38,613 nucleotides of DNA from contig CANQOW010000003.1 of the NCBI GenBank assembly GCA_947625545.1, forward strand, positions 1-38,613, given 5' to 3'. The notes below the pieces were generated by a model. It was given only the letters and a program-made list of their open reading frames with translations, had not been told where the DNA came from and made no database searches. The translations under genes and the position numbers were made by a program. This DNA comes from an uncultured Clostridia bacterium (GTDB lineage: Bacteria; Bacillota; Clostridia; TANB77; CAG-508). Below, piece by piece: positions 35,654 through 38,613 of the stretch; the first letter of the stretch is position 1; every line of letters begins with the position of its first letter.

Positions 35654-36409
35654 GTGTATATAAATAATGTACATATTATATTGTATTTAATAGTAGGAAT
35701 TATAGGTTTATTTGTTGGAGAATTTATTAATTGGTGCAATCATAGATTACCAGAATATAAAAAAATATTTAGTAAAGATTTTATAGATGAATATAAAGAA
35801 GGAAAAATAAAACCAAACTATATTTTAATGATAATAAATGCTATTATTTATTTATTATTATTATATACTTTTGGAATTTCTCAAACTGGAATAATACAAA
35901 ATATAAGATTAATAAAATATTTAGTATTAACACCAATGTTATTATCTGCATTTATAATAGATTACAAATTTCAAATAATTCCAAATAGATTAAATCTAAC
36001 AATATTTGAATTTGGTTTAGGTTTTACATTCATAGAAGGTGCTGTAAATATTAATGCATTAATAGATATGTTATTAGGTATGATTGCAGGTGGTGGAATA
36101 TTCTTAATAATTACACTAATAGGAGGTTTAATTGCCGGAAAAGAAGCAATGGGCTTTGGAGATGTAAAATTTATGGGAGCATTAGGCTTATATTTTGGAC
36201 TACCTAGCACTATAATGTTAACTATAATTTCATTTTTAATTAGTGCAATATTAAGTATAATTTTAATTGTAACAAAAATAAAGAAAGTAAATGAATACAT
36301 ACCATTTGGACCATTTATAGTAATAGGCTGTTTTATAATGATGTTAGTTCCATTTTCTTCAATTTTATATGTACTTTTAAAGATATTTACATTAGGAATG
36401 TTTAAATAA
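35654..36409 (+). CDS. Prepilin peptidase, A24 family
   Basis: The 251-residue integral membrane aspartyl peptidase removes the leader from type IV-like prepilins. Catalytic Asp103 is in AFIIDYKFQIIPNRLN and Asp170 in MGFGDVKFMGALG, and around seven hydrophobic helices are present. The N-terminal region keeps GEFINWCNHRLP but lacks the two CxxC pairs of the methylase domain, so it may cut without methylating or use a partner. GTG 35654 after TGGAGG is the start; the frame is open further back through the palindrome. The pilin-like protein at 23506 is a plausible substrate. Confidence 0.9.
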   Translation: MYINNVHIILYLIVGIIGLFVGEFINWCNHRLPEYKKIFSKDFIDEYKEGKIKPNYILMIINAIIYLLLLYTFGISQTGIIQNIRLIKYLVLTPMLLSAFIIDYKFQIIPNRLNLTIFEFGLGFTFIEGAVNINALIDMLLGMIAGGGIFLIITLIGGLIAGKEAMGFGDVKFMGALGLYFGLPSTIMLTIISFLISAILSIILIVTKIKKVNEYIPFGPFIVIGCFIMMLVPFSSILYVLLKIFTLGMFK

Positions 36410-36430
36410 ATTTAAAAGGAGGTGTTATTT

Positions 36431-37492
36431 TTGAATTTAAAGATAAAATGTTTAAGAGAAAGAATGAAAAGTCTAAATATGGAGGGAATGATAATATCTA
36501 ACCCTATAAATATTAGATATTTAACAAATATAGAAGCAGAAGGCATATTATTAATTACTAGAAAAGAAAATATATATATTACAGACAGTAGATATATAGA
36601 AAAAGTTCAAAATACACTTACAATAGATGATGAAATTATTGTTACAGATGTAAAAAATATTTCACAATATGATTATGAAAATTTCTTTGTTTTTTGCGAA
36701 AATGTAGGATTTGAAGAAAAATATGTTACATATTATAAATATAGAGAATTTATGCATAAATATAAAATAAATAATTTCATTGAAAGTGAAGATATAATAG
36801 AAAAACAAAGAGCAATAAAAGATAGTAATGAAATAGAAAATATTAAAAAAGCATGTAAATTAACAGATGAATGTTTTAAATATTTACTAACATACATAAA
36901 AAAAGGAATGACAGAAAAACAAATTGCATTTGAAATTGAAAAATATTTTAAAGAAAATGGGGCAGAAGGAATTTCTTTTCCACCAATAGTTGCATCTGGA
37001 ATAAATACTTCTATGCCACACGCAGTACCAACTAACAAAAAAATTGAATCAGGTGATATAATTACAATAGATATGGGCTGTATTGTAAATGGTTATTGTT
37101 CAGATATGACTAGAACAATTTTTGTAGATTTTGTTCAAGATTATTATAAAAAAGTATATGATTTAGTATTAAAAAATCAATTACAAACATTAGAAGAAAT
37201 GAAAGAAGGAGCAAACACAAAACAATTATTTAAAATGGTTGAAAGTGATTTTAGTTTATATAAATATGACCTTATTCACGCATTAGGTCATTGTGTTGGA
37301 ATGGAAGTTCATGAATATCCACTTATAGGACCACATAAAGAAAATATTTTAAAAGAAAATATGATAATAACAAATGAACCGGGTATTTATATTCCGGGAA
37401 AATTTGGAGTAAGAATAGAAGATACTGTTTTAATTACAAAATTTGGATGTATAAATTTAACAAAATCTGAGAAAAATTATATTATAATATAA
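36431..37492 (+). CDS. M24 family Xaa-Pro aminopeptidase
   Basis: The 353-residue protein has a creatinase-like N-terminal domain (MIISNPINIRYLTNIEAEG) and a pita-bread metallopeptidase domain with metal ligands in ITIDMGCIVNGYCSDMTRTI (two Asp), HALGHCVGMEVHEYP (His), TNEPGIY (Glu) and VRIEDTVLI (Glu). It removes N-terminal residues followed by proline. Start TTG 36431 is eight bases after AGGAGG; GTG 36422 is part of that site. Gene order with efp is a common one in Firmicutes. Confidence 0.93.
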   Translation: MNLKIKCLRERMKSLNMEGMIISNPINIRYLTNIEAEGILLITRKENIYITDSRYIEKVQNTLTIDDEIIVTDVKNISQYDYENFFVFCENVGFEEKYVTYYKYREFMHKYKINNFIESEDIIEKQRAIKDSNEIENIKKACKLTDECFKYLLTYIKKGMTEKQIAFEIEKYFKENGAEGISFPPIVASGINTSMPHAVPTNKKIESGDIITIDMGCIVNGYCSDMTRTIFVDFVQDYYKKVYDLVLKNQLQTLEEMKEGANTKQLFKMVESDFSLYKYDLIHALGHCVGMEVHEYPLIGPHKENILKENMIITNEPGIYIPGKFGVRIEDTVLITKFGCINLTKSEKNYIII

Positions 37493-37497
37493 AACAC

Positions 37498-37526
37498 TTG
37501 ATTTTAAAGCAAAAATGGTATATAAT
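37498..37526 (+). promoter_or_regulatory. Promoter of efp
   Basis: TTGATT (37498-37503), 17-base spacer, TATAAT (37521-37526). Confidence 0.75.
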
Positions 37527-37564
37527 ATTGTAGTAATTAATAAAATTGAAAGTGAGGAAATATT

Positions 37565-38131
37565 ATGGCAGATGTATATATGGCAGGAGATGTAAGAAAT
37601 GGAACAACTTTTGAACTTGATGGGTCAGTTTATAAAGTAGTAGAGTTCCAACATGTAAAACCAGGAAAAGGAGCAGCATTTGTAAGAACAAAATTAAAAA
37701 ATGTAATTAATGGGTCAGTATTAGAAAGAACATTTAATCCATCAGAAAAATTACAAGGAGCAGAAATAGAAAAAAGAGAAATGCAATATTTATATAATGA
37801 TGGAGATTTATATTATTTTATGGATAATACTACTTATGAACAAATACCATTAAATAAAGAACAATTAGGAGATAGTTTAAAATACATAAAAGAAAATATG
37901 ACAGTAAAAATTTTATCATTTAAAGGTAATGTATTCAGTGTTGAACCACCAATGTTTGTTGAATTAGAAGTTACATATACTGAACCAGGATTTAGTGGAA
38001 ATACAACAACAACATCTGGTAAACCTGCAACATTAGAAAATGGTTTAGAAATATCAGTTCCATTATTCGTTAATATTGGAGATATTATAAAAATAGACAC
38101 AAGAACTGGCGAATACATGGAAAGAATTTAA
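37565..38131 (+). CDS. efp: Elongation factor P
   Basis: The 188-residue protein relieves ribosome stalling at polyproline. It has the three-barrel layout, with the domain I loop [17 protein letters not shown] (Lys35 at the tip, equivalent to the modified Lys32 of B. subtilis and Lys34 of E. coli), [11 protein letters not shown], and the C-terminal signature [32 protein letters not shown]. Length is standard. The ribosome site is GTGAGGA. It has its own promoter and is probably cotranscribed with the zinc-ribbon gene 12 bases downstream. Confidence 0.98.
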   Translation: MADVYMAGDVRNGTTFELDGSVYKVVEFQHVKPGKGAAFVRTKLKNVINGSVLERTFNPSEKLQGAEIEKREMQYLYNDGDLYYFMDNTTYEQIPLNKEQLGDSLKYIKENMTVKILSFKGNVFSVEPPMFVELEVTYTEPGFSGNTTTTSGKPATLENGLEISVPLFVNIGDIIKIDTRTGEYMERI

Positions 38132-38143
38132 GGAAGGTTTTGT

Positions 38144-38611
38144 ATGTCTGATTTACAAGAAAAATTTAAAAAGATTATTGATGATTTAGATAAAAATATT
38201 GAAAACAAAAAAGATTTAGAATATATTAAAACACAAGTTTATAATATTTCAATTCTTTTTATGGATGAACTAGATAAAATAGCAGAATTAAATATGGATA
38301 AAATGAACAGATTAATTGTAAAACATAAAGAATTAAATACTAGAATGCAACAAATGGAATCAACAATAAAACAAATTGAAGACGATATTTATTTAAATGA
38401 TGATGAAGATATTGGTTTTGAAGTAATTTGCCCATATTGTAATACAGAATTTGAAGTAGATATGAATGACGAAATAAAATCTGAAATTAAATGTCCAGAA
38501 TGCAATAATGTTATTGAATTAGACTGGAATCAAGATGATGAAGGTTGTAGTGGACATTGTTGTGAATGTGATGGCTGTGAAGATAGCAGTGAAGAAGATG
38601 AAGATATGTAA
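38144..38611 (+). CDS. Coiled-coil zinc-ribbon protein, CD1247-type
   Basis: The 155-residue protein has an N-terminal helical coiled coil (about residues 1-88, with KMNRLIVKHKELNTRMQQME), a zinc ribbon with VICPYCNTEFE and IKCPECNNVIEL, and an acidic Cys-rich tail (GHCCECDGCEDSSEEDEDM). The pattern and place after efp match the clostridial CD1247 N-terminal-domain family, of unknown role; this match is from memory of the family. The ribosome site is AAGGAAGG. The stop codon is two bases before the window end. Confidence 0.85.
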   Translation: MSDLQEKFKKIIDDLDKNIENKKDLEYIKTQVYNISILFMDELDKIAELNMDKMNRLIVKHKELNTRMQQMESTIKQIEDDIYLNDDEDIGFEVICPYCNTEFEVDMNDEIKSEIKCPECNNVIELDWNQDDEGCSGHCCECDGCEDSSEEDEDM

Positions 38612-38613
38612 AA

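Noticed and set aside
36431-38131. Selenocysteine or recoded residues
   Set aside because: All frames are complete without in-frame stops and the catalytic residues are ordinary.

Overview
The window is very AT-rich (roughly a quarter G+C by eye), with dense short-spaced genes, strong GGAGG ribosome sites and many sigma-A type promoters. Gene content (hrcA-grpE-dnaK-dnaJ, an SspH-like spore protein, a YtvI-like permease, YqeG, DUF5665 and a CD1247-type zinc-ribbon protein beside efp) points to an anaerobic, probably spore-forming member of the Clostridia, perhaps a gut lineage. This is inferred from families; no rRNA is present. The standard genetic code fits, and every visible stop is TAA or TAG.

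Layout. 1-620: tail of an unidentified gene, a terminator, tRNA-Gln(CTG), and a truncated KilA-N gene running into the tRNA from the other side. 640-5420: heat-shock operon behind two CIRCE-like operators. 5500-7455: small Cys-rich membrane protein, folD, and dprA broken by a +1 frameshift. 7594-10332: HD phosphohydrolase and a divergent SecD/SecF pair. 10563-20223: two very large secreted surface proteins in one operon, the second with an apparent thioester adhesin domain, a SpaA/Cna-B domain and SdrD-B-like domains; both end in a membrane helix instead of LPXTG. 20305-23433: sspH and uvrA. 23506-24825: a pilin-like signal fused to a formylglycine-generating-enzyme/C-type-lectin-like domain whose C-terminus resembles a retroelement-diversified region. 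24826-25249: a gene-free stretch with a REP-like element, 11-bp repeats, a strong terminator and two abutting perfect DnaA boxes. 25250-38611: housekeeping genes (rhodanese, pgsA, ligA, pfkA, membrane proteins, murD, CBS protein, YtvI-like permease, DUF1980-like protein, yqeG, prepilin peptidase, M24 peptidase, efp, zinc-ribbon protein).

How the parts connect. The large surface proteins, the SecDF-like pair, the pilin-like lectin-fold protein and the prepilin peptidase together suggest a locally enriched cell-surface programme. Short G+C-richer palindromes between genes (24824-24867, 33093-33189, 35577-35627) stand out from the AT-rich background and look like non-autonomous repeats. Three unrelated genes share a small hairpin just before the ribosome site. 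No CRISPR array, complete insertion sequence, sortase, reverse transcriptase or phage module is visible.
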